Origin: Roseovarius atlanticus
GTDB lineage: Bacteria > Pseudomonadota > Alphaproteobacteria > Rhodobacterales > Rhodobacteraceae
Reading direction: 5' to 3'
NCBI RefSeq assembly: GCF_001441615.1
Contig: NZ_LAXJ01000004.1
Coordinates: 1 to 50,192 of the forward strand
Length of the DNA: 50,192 bases
Both the position numbers and the translations under genes were made by a program. Within the stretch, counting starts at the first letter, position 1. Every line of letters begins with the position of its first letter. Positions 1-8,639 of this stretch are shown in pieces. The notes under the pieces were generated by a model. That model was not told where the DNA came from. It did no database searches and was given only the letters and a program-made list of their open reading frames with translations.

Positions 1-920
1 AGCCACCGATGCAGTCGCTACTGGCGTTCTGTGCCTCGGATGCTTCCCGAGCGCGGGCGGACGCCTATGGCGGCTACGATATCGAAAGGATCGGCACGGT
101 TCAGTGGAACTCGTAGATCATTGCGGTTGAAATCGCGCCTTCCGCTCGGCACACAATGGAGGCCAACCCGAAACATCTCATTGGCATTCCCCTCTCATTC
201 TCGTGCACCACAACAAGCATTGGGGCGCACTGATGCGCGAAAGGGTGGACACCTATCAAGACGCGAGCCACGCTGCTGCGCATCTGACCGCCGACGCGTG
301 GGAGGCACCCCGTTGAACTGGTTCGACATGGGCTATATCCAAGATCGCCTTTGACGCCACCCCAACACTCTTGATGGAGGGCCAGTGGTCCAGCCGAACA
401 CAAACGGCAGCGATCTCTTACCGCGCACGATGAAAAAACCATTGAGTATTCGTTCTCCGCGAAGAACGTCCGCAATTTTTGTCCGTTCGACGATCAGTCG
501 ACCCGACTGCCAACGGCAGATCCCGAGGCGCATTTCGTTGCCATATGGCTGTGCGATGTTGCGTAAGACGGCCTGTAGGAGCGGCAGACTGATTTTTTGT
601 GCCCGTTTTTGGCACCGAAATACTGGCCGCAGCCTGCCCGGGATGGTCGGTATCGGGTGTCTATGTGTATGCACTCTACTCCGACCTCCGCTTTGCGCTC
701 AAGGTTGCCCACGCTCGTTGCGAAGATTTTACGCAGGGTCAGAAAGATATCGCGGTGTTCTGAAAAACTCTTTGAAGAAGTGTACGACCGATTGATCGGT
801 TTTGCTACCAATTTTTCGTTCCAGTCTTTAAGCGCCTTGGCCGATACCTCGCGACAGTGAATGTCGGCTCCCAGACCTTCGAACCATTCACATTGCCGTC
901 GCAGCAAACGACCGCTTTCC
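1..920. other. Decayed region with no intact gene
   Basis: No reading frame here has a convincing start, Shine-Dalgarno site and protein-like composition over its whole length. Short protein-like pieces occur in shifting frames. One, in plus frame 2 up to a stop at 314-316, reads in part HHNKHWGALMRERVDTYQD. Another, on the minus strand around 370-600, includes RLIVERTKIADVLRGERIL. I cannot assign either to a family. The stretch is poorer in GC than the core genes to the right and lies against a dead insertion sequence, so it is best read as eroded accessory DNA. A very diverged gene cannot be excluded. Confidence 0.5.
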
Positions 921-1930
921 GCCGATTCTGTGGAAAAACAACGTGTTGCTGGCGCAGTAAGTGGTGCTCTGAACGAGGCGCGCGCGCTTTCCTGATCAGG
1001 CTTTTCGCGTTTGCAGCGGTGCGGGAAAGATCTTGGCCAGTTTGCGGAGGTTTTGGGCGGTGGCGGCGAGGAGGAATTCGTCGTTTGCGCCGCATGGACC
1101 ACAAAATCGGAGTCGGCCCAGGCCGAGTATACGTTTGAGGTGCGCGACGAGCATCTCAACCTCCTTCCGAAGCTTCATTGAGACGTCGTATTGACGGGTC
1201 TTGGCAATGCCGCGGGCCACGTCTCTGGCGTCTTCGTGTTCTTCGCGGGTGATCTTACGGGCCTCGGCGTTGGGGCAGCCTTTGGATTTGGATGGGCACG
1301 CCTGACAGGCCTCTTTCAAGGCACGGTAGCGCGCCGTGCCCTTGCCGGTCGGCCCTCGGTTCGGGTCGGAGTAGTTGCGGCGGAACTGCTTCAGAGCGTG
1401 ACCCTCGGGACAAATATATTGATCGTTCTCGGCATCCCACTCGAAGTCCGCCCGCGTCCATGTCCCATCGTTCCGACCGGCCTTGTCTATAACCGGGATA
1501 CGGGGTGCGATCTTATGATCCACGAGCCAGCCCAGCATCGGTCCTGAACCATAGGCGGTGTCCGCGATAAGGCGTTCGGGATGCAGGTCGAACTTTGCCT
1601 TCACCCGCTCCAGCATGGTCTTGGTCGACCCAACCTCGGCCTGTCGGATCGAACGCGTCGCCTAGACATCGACGATCATGCCATGATCCGTGTCGATCAG
1701 GTAGTTGTCCGAATAGCTGAAGAAAGCCGGCCCTTTGCGCGCCGCCGTCCACTGGCTGGCCGGGTCGGAATGCGACGTGAACTTGGGCTGGACCTCGCTG
1801 GCGGCACCGAACGCGGCCTCGTCCAGAGTGTCGAGATACTCGCGGACCGCGCGGGGTGCATCGGCCGGATCAATCTGCGAGACGTCCCAATCCTCCTTCG
1901 GCGTCGAGTTCTGCGTGTTGGCATCTGCCT

Positions 1931-1972
1931 CCCCTCTCGGGACATTGCTCCGCAATGCCCTGCCGGACAGTG
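1931..1972 (-). repeat. 41-bp palindromic element, copy 2, inside the transposase
   Basis: On the minus strand the unit starts CACTGTCCGGCAGGGC and ends GTCCCGAGAGGGG. Its core is a hairpin with arms CATTGC and GCAATG around the triloop GGA, extended by GGG/CCC across a one-base T bulge. It interrupts the transposase between MAVDTSLI and ADANTQNS. Removing 41 nt restores the frame, with a single codon (GAG) expected at the junction. I do not recognise a named repeat family. It behaves like a small REP-like mobile palindrome. Confidence 0.75.
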
Positions 1973-2084
1973 GATCAGGCTGGTGTCTACCGCCATGCGC
2001 TGACCGCTCACGAGCCTTGCCTCGATGCAGCGTGCGACGGTCGTCTCAAACAGATGGCGTAGAAGCTCGCTGTCGCGGAAACGG

Positions 2085-2126
2085 CCCCTCTCGGCAGATT
2101 GCTTCGCAATCGCCTGCCGGGCAGCG
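2085..2126 (-). repeat. 41-bp palindromic element, copy 1, inside the transposase
   Basis: On the minus strand the unit starts CGCTGCCCGGCAGGCG and ends TCTGCCGAGAGGGG. The core hairpin has arms GATTGC and GCAATC around GAA, extended by GGC/GCC across a T bulge. It splits the transposase between FSKNRH and GRFRDSE, and removing 41 nt restores the frame. It matches copy 2 at 35 of 42 positions in the same orientation. The differences in the stem occur as compensating pairs, so the two are family members rather than one recent duplication. Confidence 0.75.
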
Positions 2127-2550
2127 CATGGCGGTTCTTGGAAAAGGTAGAGTGATCCGGGACCCGATCAGCCAGGTCGAGCCGGCAAAACCAGCGATAC
2201 GCGAGGTTCAGATGCACCTCCTCGCAGAGTCGTCGCTCCGACCGAATGCCGAAGCAATAACCGACCAGCAGCATATGGATCAGCAGTTCGGGATCGACGG
2301 AGGGACGGCCCGTGTGGCTGTAGAAATCCGCAAGATGGGAACGAATGCTGCTCAGGTCGACGAACCGGTCGATGGATCGAAGCAAGTGGTCACGCGGGAT
2401 GTGATCCTCAAGCGAGAACTCGTAGAACAGCGCCGGTTGCGCCTCCTGCCTTGGTCCCATCATCGCTATCCCTCCCGCCCGCTGGCAGAATTGAATCAGC
2501 AGGATGCCCCTCGATCAAGCGCGAGTTTTTCAACAGAATATGCCGATTCC

Positions 2551-3162
2551 GCTGAATAACTCTTTTGTTGCAAATGCGAAATTCGGAAATGTGGGAAGCC
2601 ATTCCCCATCGAGCTGATTGCCAACTTGATATCGCTGAAGTTTGAGCAACTCGGAAAATTGTTCTTCCAATTCTGGCCCCGACGCGCCGAATGAGAGTTT
2701 TTCAACACAATCCGCCCATTATGGCATGCTATCGCGGATGGAGAGGCTAAATGAGTAGCTTCAACAGGGTTTTGAAAACTTGAGACCACTTTGACAACGC
2801 CCCCAAATCTCATCTTCTACATCGGATTTCTGTTGCTGCGTGTGATTGCACCAGAGCTTCGGCAATGAAGCGAAAAAATAATCCGACGCCTTCAACAGCT
2901 TGTCGGATCTTCGTCTCGATCGGATCGATAAAGAAATGCGCTGACCGATACATTTCAACTGCATGTACCTCTGCGCCGCCTGAAAGTTTCGTGTGTACCG
3001 TCGATCGTCCACGATGGCGTGTGCGGTGTGCGCGCTTTTTGCCGGTCGGAAAGGCAATGCCAGCTTTGACGACCAGCAATTTAACCGGCCAAAGAACTTG
3101 CAGTCTTCAGAAAACCGCGCGCGGGTGGGCGCACGACGCACATCTATCAGCCGTTCGATTGT
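2551..3162. other. Intergenic region with IS end fragment and gene remnant
   Basis: At 2693-2712 a second copy of the IS1182-type end motif is present (GAGAGTTTTTCAACACAAT), alike to the copy at 2521-2540 also a few bases beyond it. On the minus strand from about 3141 down to 2810 there are overlapping frames of protein-like sequence, for example IDPIETKIRQAVEGVG. No start or family could be supported. I read this as the far end of the mobile element or of a second related element, plus debris at the edge of the core chromosome. No intact gene was found. Confidence 0.5.
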
Positions 3163-4485
3163 TCAATTGATCGTATCTGTCAGCCCCACAGGTTGCCCTG
3201 TGACGACGAATGTCAGCTTCTCTGGGGCAAGCCGTTCGCGGGCGACGCGATTGATGTCTTCCAGGCTGACAGCGTTGACCATGTCATTTCGGTTGGCGAT
3301 ATATTCGGTTCCCAACCCGTCCATCTGCATTCCGACCGCGATGTTGGCGATTGTTGCGTTGCCATCAAAACGAAGCGGGTAGGCGCCGGTCAGATAAGTC
3401 TTGGCATCGTCCAATTCTTCTTGAGTAACACCATTCTCGCGAATGCGCGTCCACTCAGCGGAAATGACTTCGACCGCCTCGGCCACACGATCATTGGCGG
3501 ACGCCACGCTGCCCATCCAAAGCTGTGCATCGTCACGGTCTGCAAGATAGGAATACACACCGTAGGTCAGGCCGCGTTTCTCGCGCACTTCGGTCATGAG
3601 CCGGCTTTCGAAACCTCCGCCGCCGAGGATATGATTCAGCACGAATGCCGCGAAGAAATCCGGGTGCTCGCGTTCCAGGCCGGGCTGCGCGAAAAGCGCG
3701 ACCGATTGCGGTGTGTCGTAGTCCACAACCTTAATCCCGCCGGGCAGGTTGAGCGTGGCATCCTCGGGAAGAGGCGCTCCTTTTTCCGGCAGATCAGAGA
3801 GAAGCGAGTCAAGCAAAGCAGACAGTTCTTCGGCCGTGATATCTCCCACGGCACTGACGTAAAGCCGGTCCCGTGCGATGGTGTCGGCGTGCGCCGCGAC
3901 AATATCCTCGCGTGTCAGCGCGGTCACGGTTTCTACAGTGCCGTTCTCATCGCTGCCATAGGGATGATCCCCGTAGACAAGCGAGGCGAAGCTCGCGCTG
4001 GCGATTTCCTGGGGGTCTTTCGCGTCCGACTGGATGATGGAGACCACCTGTGCCCGAACGCGCTCGATCGCCTCATCATCGAAGCGCGGATTGACGAGCG
4101 TGTCTTTCAGTAGCGCCACCGACTCGTCCCGATTTTCGGTCAGAAACCGGGCCGATACGCCTAGCGAGTCCGGGCCAGCGTCATACGAAAATGACGCGGC
4201 CAGCGTGTCTGCTGCGCGGGAAAAGGCGCGTGCATCCAGGTCACCGGCGCCTTCTTCCAACAGACCTGTCATCAGGTTGACCGCGCCGCGTTTGCCCGGT
4301 GCATCCAACGACGTCCCGCCCCGAAAGCGCAACTCAAGAGCGACGAACGGAATCGAATGATCTTCGACCAGCCAGGCATCGATACCACCGGCTGTGGTGA
4401 TCTCCTTGATATCGACTTCGGCACGCGCAGGCAGTGCGGCGAACATGACGATGGCGGAAAGGATAAATGCGGTGAGGCGGATCAT
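3163..4485 (-). CDS. M16 family peptidase-like protein, probably non-catalytic partner
   Basis: This is a 440-residue exported protein with an N-terminal signal (MIRLTAFILSAIVMFAALPARA). It has the two-domain M16 (pitrilysin/insulinase) fold. The zinc motif HxxEH is missing: the equivalent stretch reads LMTGLLEEGAG. The C-terminal half keeps the conserved REKRGLTYGVYSY segment, whose Arg and Tyr help hold peptide substrate in paired M16 enzymes. The start codon overlaps the stop of the preceding gene by ATGA, so the two are translationally coupled. The upstream partner has the intact zinc site, so the pair most likely forms a periplasmic heterodimeric protease of catalytic and substrate-binding subunits, as in mitochondrial processing peptidase and related bacterial pairs. 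Physiological substrates are unknown. Confidence 0.9.
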   Translation of the reverse strand: MIRLTAFILSAIVMFAALPARAEVDIKEITTAGGIDAWLVEDHSIPFVALELRFRGGTSLDAPGKRGAVNLMTGLLEEGAGDLDARAFSRAADTLAASFSYDAGPDSLGVSARFLTENRDESVALLKDTLVNPRFDDEAIERVRAQVVSIIQSDAKDPQEIASASFASLVYGDHPYGSDENGTVETVTALTREDIVAAHADTIARDRLYVSAVGDITAEELSALLDSLLSDLPEKGAPLPEDATLNLPGGIKVVDYDTPQSVALFAQPGLEREHPDFFAAFVLNHILGGGGFESRLMTEVREKRGLTYGVYSYLADRDDAQLWMGSVASANDRVAEAVEVISAEWTRIRENGVTQEELDDAKTYLTGAYPLRFDGNATIANIAVGMQMDGLGTEYIANRNDMVNAVSLEDINRVARERLAPEKLTFVVTGQPVGLTDTIN

Positions 4486-5816
4486 TGGGTCACCTCCTTG
4501 GCGGTGATGTAGCCTGTGACGGAGTTGTTGTCCTGAGCGAAAAGCTCTCGTGCGGCTGTCATGATGTCCTCTTCCGTGACAGCTTGGAGAATGTCGGGCC
4601 AGGCCTGGATATCTTCGACCGTCAGTCCTTGGGTCAGGCCTCTGCCATAGCGGTTGGCAATCGCGCTGACATCGTCACGCGCGTAGATCTCCGAGGCGCG
4701 AATACGGGTTTTGATCCTCTCAAGGCGTTCGGAATCCAAGCCCTCTTCGAGGAAGTCTTCAATTACCTGATCCATTGCGGTTTCTGCCTGTTCAAGCGTG
4801 ACGCCAGGCGCTGGCACGACTGTCAGGTTGAAGGTCGTATCGTCAAGCGAGGTGCCGCCGTAATACGCTCCGGTATAAACCGCCGTGCGCGTGTCGAACT
4901 GAAGCTTGTCGTTCAGGATCGATGTTGTTCCATCGCCCAGAACGTCGGCCAGTATGGTCAGGGCCGCCGCAGTCTCCTGATCGCCGGAATCCCGCTCGGG
5001 CGCCAGGTACGACCGTTGCAGGTATGGCTGCGCGACACGGGGATCCTCGTAGTAGACACGACGCTCTGCCAACTGACGCGGCTCTTGTGGCCGGGCGCGT
5101 TCCGGCAAGTCTGGATTGGCCGGAATAGGCTCGTAGTACTTCTCGGCCAGCGAACGCACCTCGTCGGGCGTTACATCGCCAGCCACGACCAAGATCGCAT
5201 TGTTGGGGGCATAGTAGGTCTTGTAGTAGTCCAACGCGTCGAAAAGCGACAGGTCGACCATCTCGTGCTGCCAGCCAATGATGGGAACGCCGTACCTATG
5301 GTTGAGGTACTGTGCGGCATCGTGCTGTTCGCGGAAAAGAGCGGAGGGGTTGTTCTCGATGCGCTGGTTGCGTTCTTCTATGATCACGTCGCGCTCGGTC
5401 AGGATGTCCTCTTTATCGAGCTGGAGGTTGACCATGCGGTCGCTCTCCATCTTCATCATCAGCTCAAGACGGTCGGAGGCAACACGCTGGAAATAGGCCG
5501 TGTAATCGTAGCTGGTGAACGCGTTGTCCGACCCGCCATTGCGTGCCACGGTGGCGGAGAACTCTCCGGGCGCCATATTTTTCGTTCCCTTGAACAGCAG
5601 ATGTTCCAGGAAATGCGCCACGCCGGAAACGCCGGGTTTCTCGTCGGCCGAGCCTGCGCGGTACCAGACCATGTGCACGACGACCGGTGCGCGGTGATCC
5701 TCGATCACGACGACGTCCATGCCGTTTTCCAGCGTGAAGCTGGTCACCATGTCGTCAGCCAGGGCTGAGGTCGCACCGATTACAGAAAGGCACAGGCCAG
5801 CTAGCCAGTTGCGCAT
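4482..5816 (-). CDS. Zinc-dependent M16 family metallopeptidase, catalytic subunit
   Basis: The chosen ATG begins a clear signal peptide (MRNWLAGLCLSVIGATSALA) and follows AGGGGAG at good spacing, so the longer frame starting ten codons upstream is not used. The protein has about 444 residues. The catalytic zinc site is intact: HFLEH near residue 72, with the downstream glutamate in ERDVIIEERNQR. Two M16 domains are present, and SDNAFTSYDYTAYF matches the conserved substrate-contact region. The enzyme should cleave peptides or small proteins in the periplasm. It is the first gene of a two-gene operon with the zinc-less paralogue, overlapping it by 4 bp. Confidence 0.93.
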   Translation of the reverse strand: MRNWLAGLCLSVIGATSALADDMVTSFTLENGMDVVVIEDHRAPVVVHMVWYRAGSADEKPGVSGVAHFLEHLLFKGTKNMAPGEFSATVARNGGSDNAFTSYDYTAYFQRVASDRLELMMKMESDRMVNLQLDKEDILTERDVIIEERNQRIENNPSALFREQHDAAQYLNHRYGVPIIGWQHEMVDLSLFDALDYYKTYYAPNNAILVVAGDVTPDEVRSLAEKYYEPIPANPDLPERARPQEPRQLAERRVYYEDPRVAQPYLQRSYLAPERDSGDQETAAALTILADVLGDGTTSILNDKLQFDTRTAVYTGAYYGGTSLDDTTFNLTVVPAPGVTLEQAETAMDQVIEDFLEEGLDSERLERIKTRIRASEIYARDDVSAIANRYGRGLTQGLTVEDIQAWPDILQAVTEEDIMTAARELFAQDNNSVTGYITAKEVTQ

Positions 5817-5915
5817 GAATGTCTCCCCTGTGGTCAGCAATCGCATTGCAAGGTAGATACGCCGCGTATCGGGCGATTCAACTGTTCTGACCTTGTTGTG
5901 AGCGCGCGAGAGGCG

Positions 5916-6446
5916 TCAGCGGCGTCCACCCTCTGGCGGGTACGACGGTGTCGGAACCCCAATTCGGCGCAGGCGGGTCGCCTCGGCATTCGAATCGAGC
6001 CATTGGCGCCGGTACGCGAGGTTGTAGTCGTCGTTCCTGCCAATGTTCAGGATGTTGACGCGACCGCGTTTCCTGCGGATCTCCACGTCCTCGCGGGCAA
6101 GAGTTTGACGGATGCCCGGCACCAAGCCAAAGCGGTTGGCGTAGTTGACAAGCCCGCCATCGGCCTGGCCGATCCCGGTATTGGCAAGCGCGGCAGGATT
6201 GCCGCCGAGCGCGGCGACGCTGTCACCCCGAGGGGTCGGATCGGTGATGTTTGTGCCGCCCGGCGTGGGTGCCGGCAAGGCGCGGTAGCTGTCGGGCGCT
6301 TGCAGCGGCTTTCCGGGGACAATGTTGAACTCCTCGGGACCATTGCCCGTGTTCTTGATCCGGGACAGCGTGATATCCCTGTCGCGCCCGCCGCAGGCGG
6401 AGACCGCCATTGCGAGGACCAAGATCAAAATCGCCCGAAGTTTCAT
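5916..6446 (-). CDS. DUF3035-type lipoprotein
   Basis: The start at MKLRAILILVLAMAVSACGG is supported by AGGAG just upstream and by a textbook lipoprotein signal ending in the lipobox VSAC. The mature protein, about 155 residues, is rich in Gly, Pro, Asn and Arg. Its conserved-looking C-terminal half includes DVEIRRKRGRVNILNIGRN. This matches my recollection of an alphaproteobacterial beta-barrel-assembly-associated or unknown-function lipoprotein family (DUF3035); the biochemical role is unknown. It follows lspA, the gene for the peptidase that would process it, with 50 bp between them, and is probably in the same transcript. An outer-membrane location is inferred from the lack of an Asp at +2 (the residue is Gly). 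Confidence 0.8.
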   Translation of the reverse strand: MKLRAILILVLAMAVSACGGRDRDITLSRIKNTGNGPEEFNIVPGKPLQAPDSYRALPAPTPGGTNITDPTPRGDSVAALGGNPAALANTGIGQADGGLVNYANRFGLVPGIRQTLAREDVEIRRKRGRVNILNIGRNDDYNLAYRRQWLDSNAEATRLRRIGVPTPSYPPEGGRR

Positions 6447-6496
6447 TGCCCACTCCTGCTTCGTTCGGTCAGCCTTATCGCATTCAGCCCGGAACG

Positions 6497-6961
6497 TCAC
6501 GCCGCCTTTTTGCTGTCGCTACTAAAGATTACCATGCCGAAGGCGCCAATGAAAACCGCGATATCAGCCACGTTGAAAGAGGTCGGGTTGGTGAATCCGC
6601 AACACGACATATTCAGGAAATCCGCAACTGCGCCATAGATCAGACGGTCGATGACGTTGCCAAGGGCGCCGCCTACCAGAAGGCCCGCCGATATCTGCTG
6701 CCATCGGCCATGCGGATCTGTCCAGACCCACCAAAGAACGGCACCGACAATCACAAGAGCGACAACGATCCAGATCCAGGGGCTGGCCCCGGCAAAGGCG
6801 CCAAAGTTGATCCCGGTATTCCAGGCCATCTCTAGATTAAGGTAAGGCGGGAAGACCTCGATCGACAGGACACGCTTTAGGTCGAGCACCTGTACCACCC
6901 AATATTTCGTGATCTGATCCAGCACGAAGATGACACTGGCCACCCAGACTACGGTGCGCAT
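6497..6961 (-). CDS. lspA: Signal peptidase II (lipoprotein signal peptidase)
   Basis: This inner-membrane aspartyl protease cleaves prolipoproteins before the lipidated cysteine. At 154 residues it has the usual family length, with four predicted membrane helices. The two catalytic aspartates sit in the expected motifs, GNVIDRLIYGAVADFL and FNVADIAVF. The N-terminal DQITKYWV and the central AWNTGINFGAF are also family hallmarks. The ATG is preceded by AAGGAG. A DUF3035 lipoprotein lies directly downstream and purH upstream on the same strand, with a 53-bp gap from purH. Confidence 0.96.
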   Translation of the reverse strand: MRTVVWVASVIFVLDQITKYWVVQVLDLKRVLSIEVFPPYLNLEMAWNTGINFGAFAGASPWIWIVVALVIVGAVLWWVWTDPHGRWQQISAGLLVGGALGNVIDRLIYGAVADFLNMSCCGFTNPTSFNVADIAVFIGAFGMVIFSSDSKKAA

Positions 6962-7014
6962 ACTGCTCTCCTTAAGGGTCAGGCTTTACCTGCCGCCCGT
7001 TTTTTGTTCGGTCC

Positions 7015-8604
7015 TTAGTGCCGGAAATGGCGCATACCGGTCAAGACCATGGCAAGGCCGGCCTTGTCGGCCGCGGCAATGACCTCATCGTCGCGCATTG
7101 AACCGCCGGGTTGGATGACCGCGGTCGCACCGGCCTCGGCAGCGGTCAGCAAGCCATCGGGAAAGGGGAAGAACGCGTCGGAGGCAACCACGCTCCCTTG
7201 GGTCAGCGGTGCGGACAGGCCCAGTTCGGCGGCCATGTCCTCCGCTTTGCGGGCGGCGATGAGGCAACTGTCGACGCGGCTCATCTGGCCCGCGCCTACG
7301 CCCACGGTGGCGCCGTTGTTGACGTAGACAATGGCGTTTGACTTCACGTGCTTGGCGACCTTCCAGGCGAAGAGCATGTCTGCCATTTCCTGGTCCGACG
7401 GCGCGCGCTTGGTCACGACCTTTAGGTCATCGGCAGACACCTGCCCGCTGTCCTTGTCCTGCACGAGGTACCCGCCCGAAACCTGCTTCAGCATCAGCGC
7501 CGCCTCTGCCGGATCGGCGAGCCCGTCCGTGGTGAGCAGGCGCAGGTTCTTTTTCTGCGCGAAGATCGCCATGGCTGCTTCGTCGGCGCCGGGCGCGATC
7601 ACGACCTCGGTGAAGATGCCGGCGATTTCTTCCGCCGTTGCTGCGTCGAGCGGCTGGTTTAGCGCGATGATACCGCCAAATGCCGAGGTGCGGTCACAGT
7701 CGAAGGCGCGCATGTACGCCTCTTTCAGCGTGTCCGCACGAGCGACGCCGCAGGGGTTCGCGTGCTTGATGATCGCGCAGGCGGGACCGTCCGAGGCGGC
7801 GAATTCGCTGACCAGCTCGAACGCTGCGTCGGTGTCGTTGATGTTGTTGTAACTCAGCTCCTTGCCCTGCATCTGACGCGCCGTGGCGACGCCGGGGCGG
7901 GCGGAACCGTCGGTGTAGAACGCCGCCGCTTGGTGCGGGTTTTCGCCATAGCGCAAGGTTTGCGCCAGCTCTCCGGCGACCGCGCGGCGGCGCGGTGCGG
8001 TTTCCCCAAGCGCCTTGGCCATCCAGCCAGAGACAGCCGCGTCATAGGCGCCGGTACGAGCATAGGCATTGAGCGCGAGTTTCTGGCGGAAGGCATAGGT
8101 GGTCTGACCGTCGTTGGCGTCAAGCTCGGCCAGAAGCGCCTCGTAATCCTCGACGTCCACGACGACATTGACGAAAGCGTGGTTCTTGGCTGCAGCGCGG
8201 ATCATGGCCGGACCGCCGATGTCGATATTCTCGATACAGGTATCATAGTCCGCGCCCCTGGCGACGGTTTCCTCGAACGGGTAGAGATTGACCACCAGCA
8301 GATCAATGTCGCCGATGCCGTGTTCGTCCATGGCGGCCACATGGTCATCGTTGTCGCGCAGAGCCAGCAACCCGCCATGGACCATCGGATGCAGCGTCTT
8401 GACGCGCCCGTCCATCATCTCGGGGAAGCCCGTGACCTCGGCCACGTCTTTCACGTCCAGCCCCGCATCGCGCAGTGTCCTGGCGCTGCCGCCGGTCGAG
8501 AGCAGTTCGACATCGCGCTTGGCAAGGGCCTTGCCCAGATCGACCAATCCGGTCTTGTCGGATACGGAAAGAAGCGCGCGGCGCACGGGGGCAAGATCGG
8601 TCAT
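7015..8604 (-). CDS. purH: Bifunctional AICAR transformylase / IMP cyclohydrolase
   Basis: The enzyme carries out the last two steps of IMP synthesis: transfer of formyl from 10-formyl-tetrahydrofolate to AICAR, then ring closure. The start at [19 protein letters not shown] gives 529 residues, the normal length. The frame extends upstream without a sensible start. The N-terminal cyclohydrolase domain begins with [18 protein letters not shown]. The transformylase domain holds KHANPCGVA, with the catalytic Lys-His pair, and [18 protein letters not shown] near the C-terminus. It follows the heparinase-like gene by 35 bp, an arrangement I recall as common in Rhodobacterales. The formyl-folate substrate links it loosely to the one-carbon genes further right. 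Confidence 0.97.
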   Translation of the reverse strand: MTDLAPVRRALLSVSDKTGLVDLGKALAKRDVELLSTGGSARTLRDAGLDVKDVAEVTGFPEMMDGRVKTLHPMVHGGLLALRDNDDHVAAMDEHGIGDIDLLVVNLYPFEETVARGADYDTCIENIDIGGPAMIRAAAKNHAFVNVVVDVEDYEALLAELDANDGQTTYAFRQKLALNAYARTGAYDAAVSGWMAKALGETAPRRRAVAGELAQTLRYGENPHQAAAFYTDGSARPGVATARQMQGKELSYNNINDTDAAFELVSEFAASDGPACAIIKHANPCGVARADTLKEAYMRAFDCDRTSAFGGIIALNQPLDAATAEEIAGIFTEVVIAPGADEAAMAIFAQKKNLRLLTTDGLADPAEAALMLKQVSGGYLVQDKDSGQVSADDLKVVTKRAPSDQEMADMLFAWKVAKHVKSNAIVYVNNGATVGVGAGQMSRVDSCLIAARKAEDMAAELGLSAPLTQGSVVASDAFFPFPDGLLTAAEAGATAVIQPGGSMRDDEVIAAADKAGLAMVLTGMRHFRH

Positions 8605-8639
8605 GAGGCAGCTGTTCCTTGTGGCAGTCTTCGGTCTGT

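Larger units (their letters stand above)
996..2463 (-). pseudogene. IS1182-family transposase pseudogene
   Basis: The protein can be followed in three frames. The N-terminal part (2463 down to about 2127) runs from MMGPRQEAQPALFYEF through the DUF772-type region to HSTFSKNRH. The middle part (about 2084-1973) contains GRFRDSELLRHLFE and MAVDTSLIH. The C-terminal part (about 1930-996) contains ADANTQNSTPKEDWDVSQID and ends in GANDEFLLAATAQNLRKLAK, typical of the DDE domain of IS1182-type transposases. Two frame changes coincide exactly with two 41-bp hairpin sequences. A third lesion is a TAG codon at 1662-1664, right after YLIDTDHGMIVDV, followed in frame by ATRSIRQAEVGSTKTM. Related transposases have a sense codon there, probably Glu, which is one substitution from TAG. 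Everything else stays readable, so the decay looks recent. Confidence 0.88.
921..2550 (-). mobile_element. Inactivated IS1182-type insertion sequence
   Basis: The element is defined by a broken IS1182-like transposase on the minus strand and by imperfect terminal inverted repeats. The left end (around 926-940) reads ATTCTGTGGAAAAAC. The right end, read on the minus strand (around 2526-2540), gives ATTCTGTTGAAAAAC, a 14/15 match. About 60-75 bp separate each repeat from the transposase ends, which suits this family. The exact outer boundary is uncertain because weak inverted similarity runs a few bases further out, and because a second copy of the right-end motif lies near 2693-2712. No clear target duplication was found. 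The element cannot make a full transposase, so it could move only if an intact relative acted in trans. Confidence 0.75.

Noticed and set aside
494..1159. A 221-codon minus-strand frame running across the left end of the insertion sequence
   Set aside because: It starts inside the transposase in a different frame, crosses the terminal repeat and has mixed composition, so it is not one gene.
2085..2126. Reading the 41-bp sequences as part of a programmed frameshift of the transposase
   Set aside because: Programmed frameshifts do not add 41 nt of unrelated sequence, and two of them in one gene plus an amber stop fit decay better.
6962..7014. Hairpin CAGG-CTTTA-CCTG followed by CGCCCGTTTTTT between lspA and purH
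   Set aside because: The T run is on the plus strand, but both neighbouring genes are on the minus strand, so it cannot be their terminator; the 4-bp stem is also weak.
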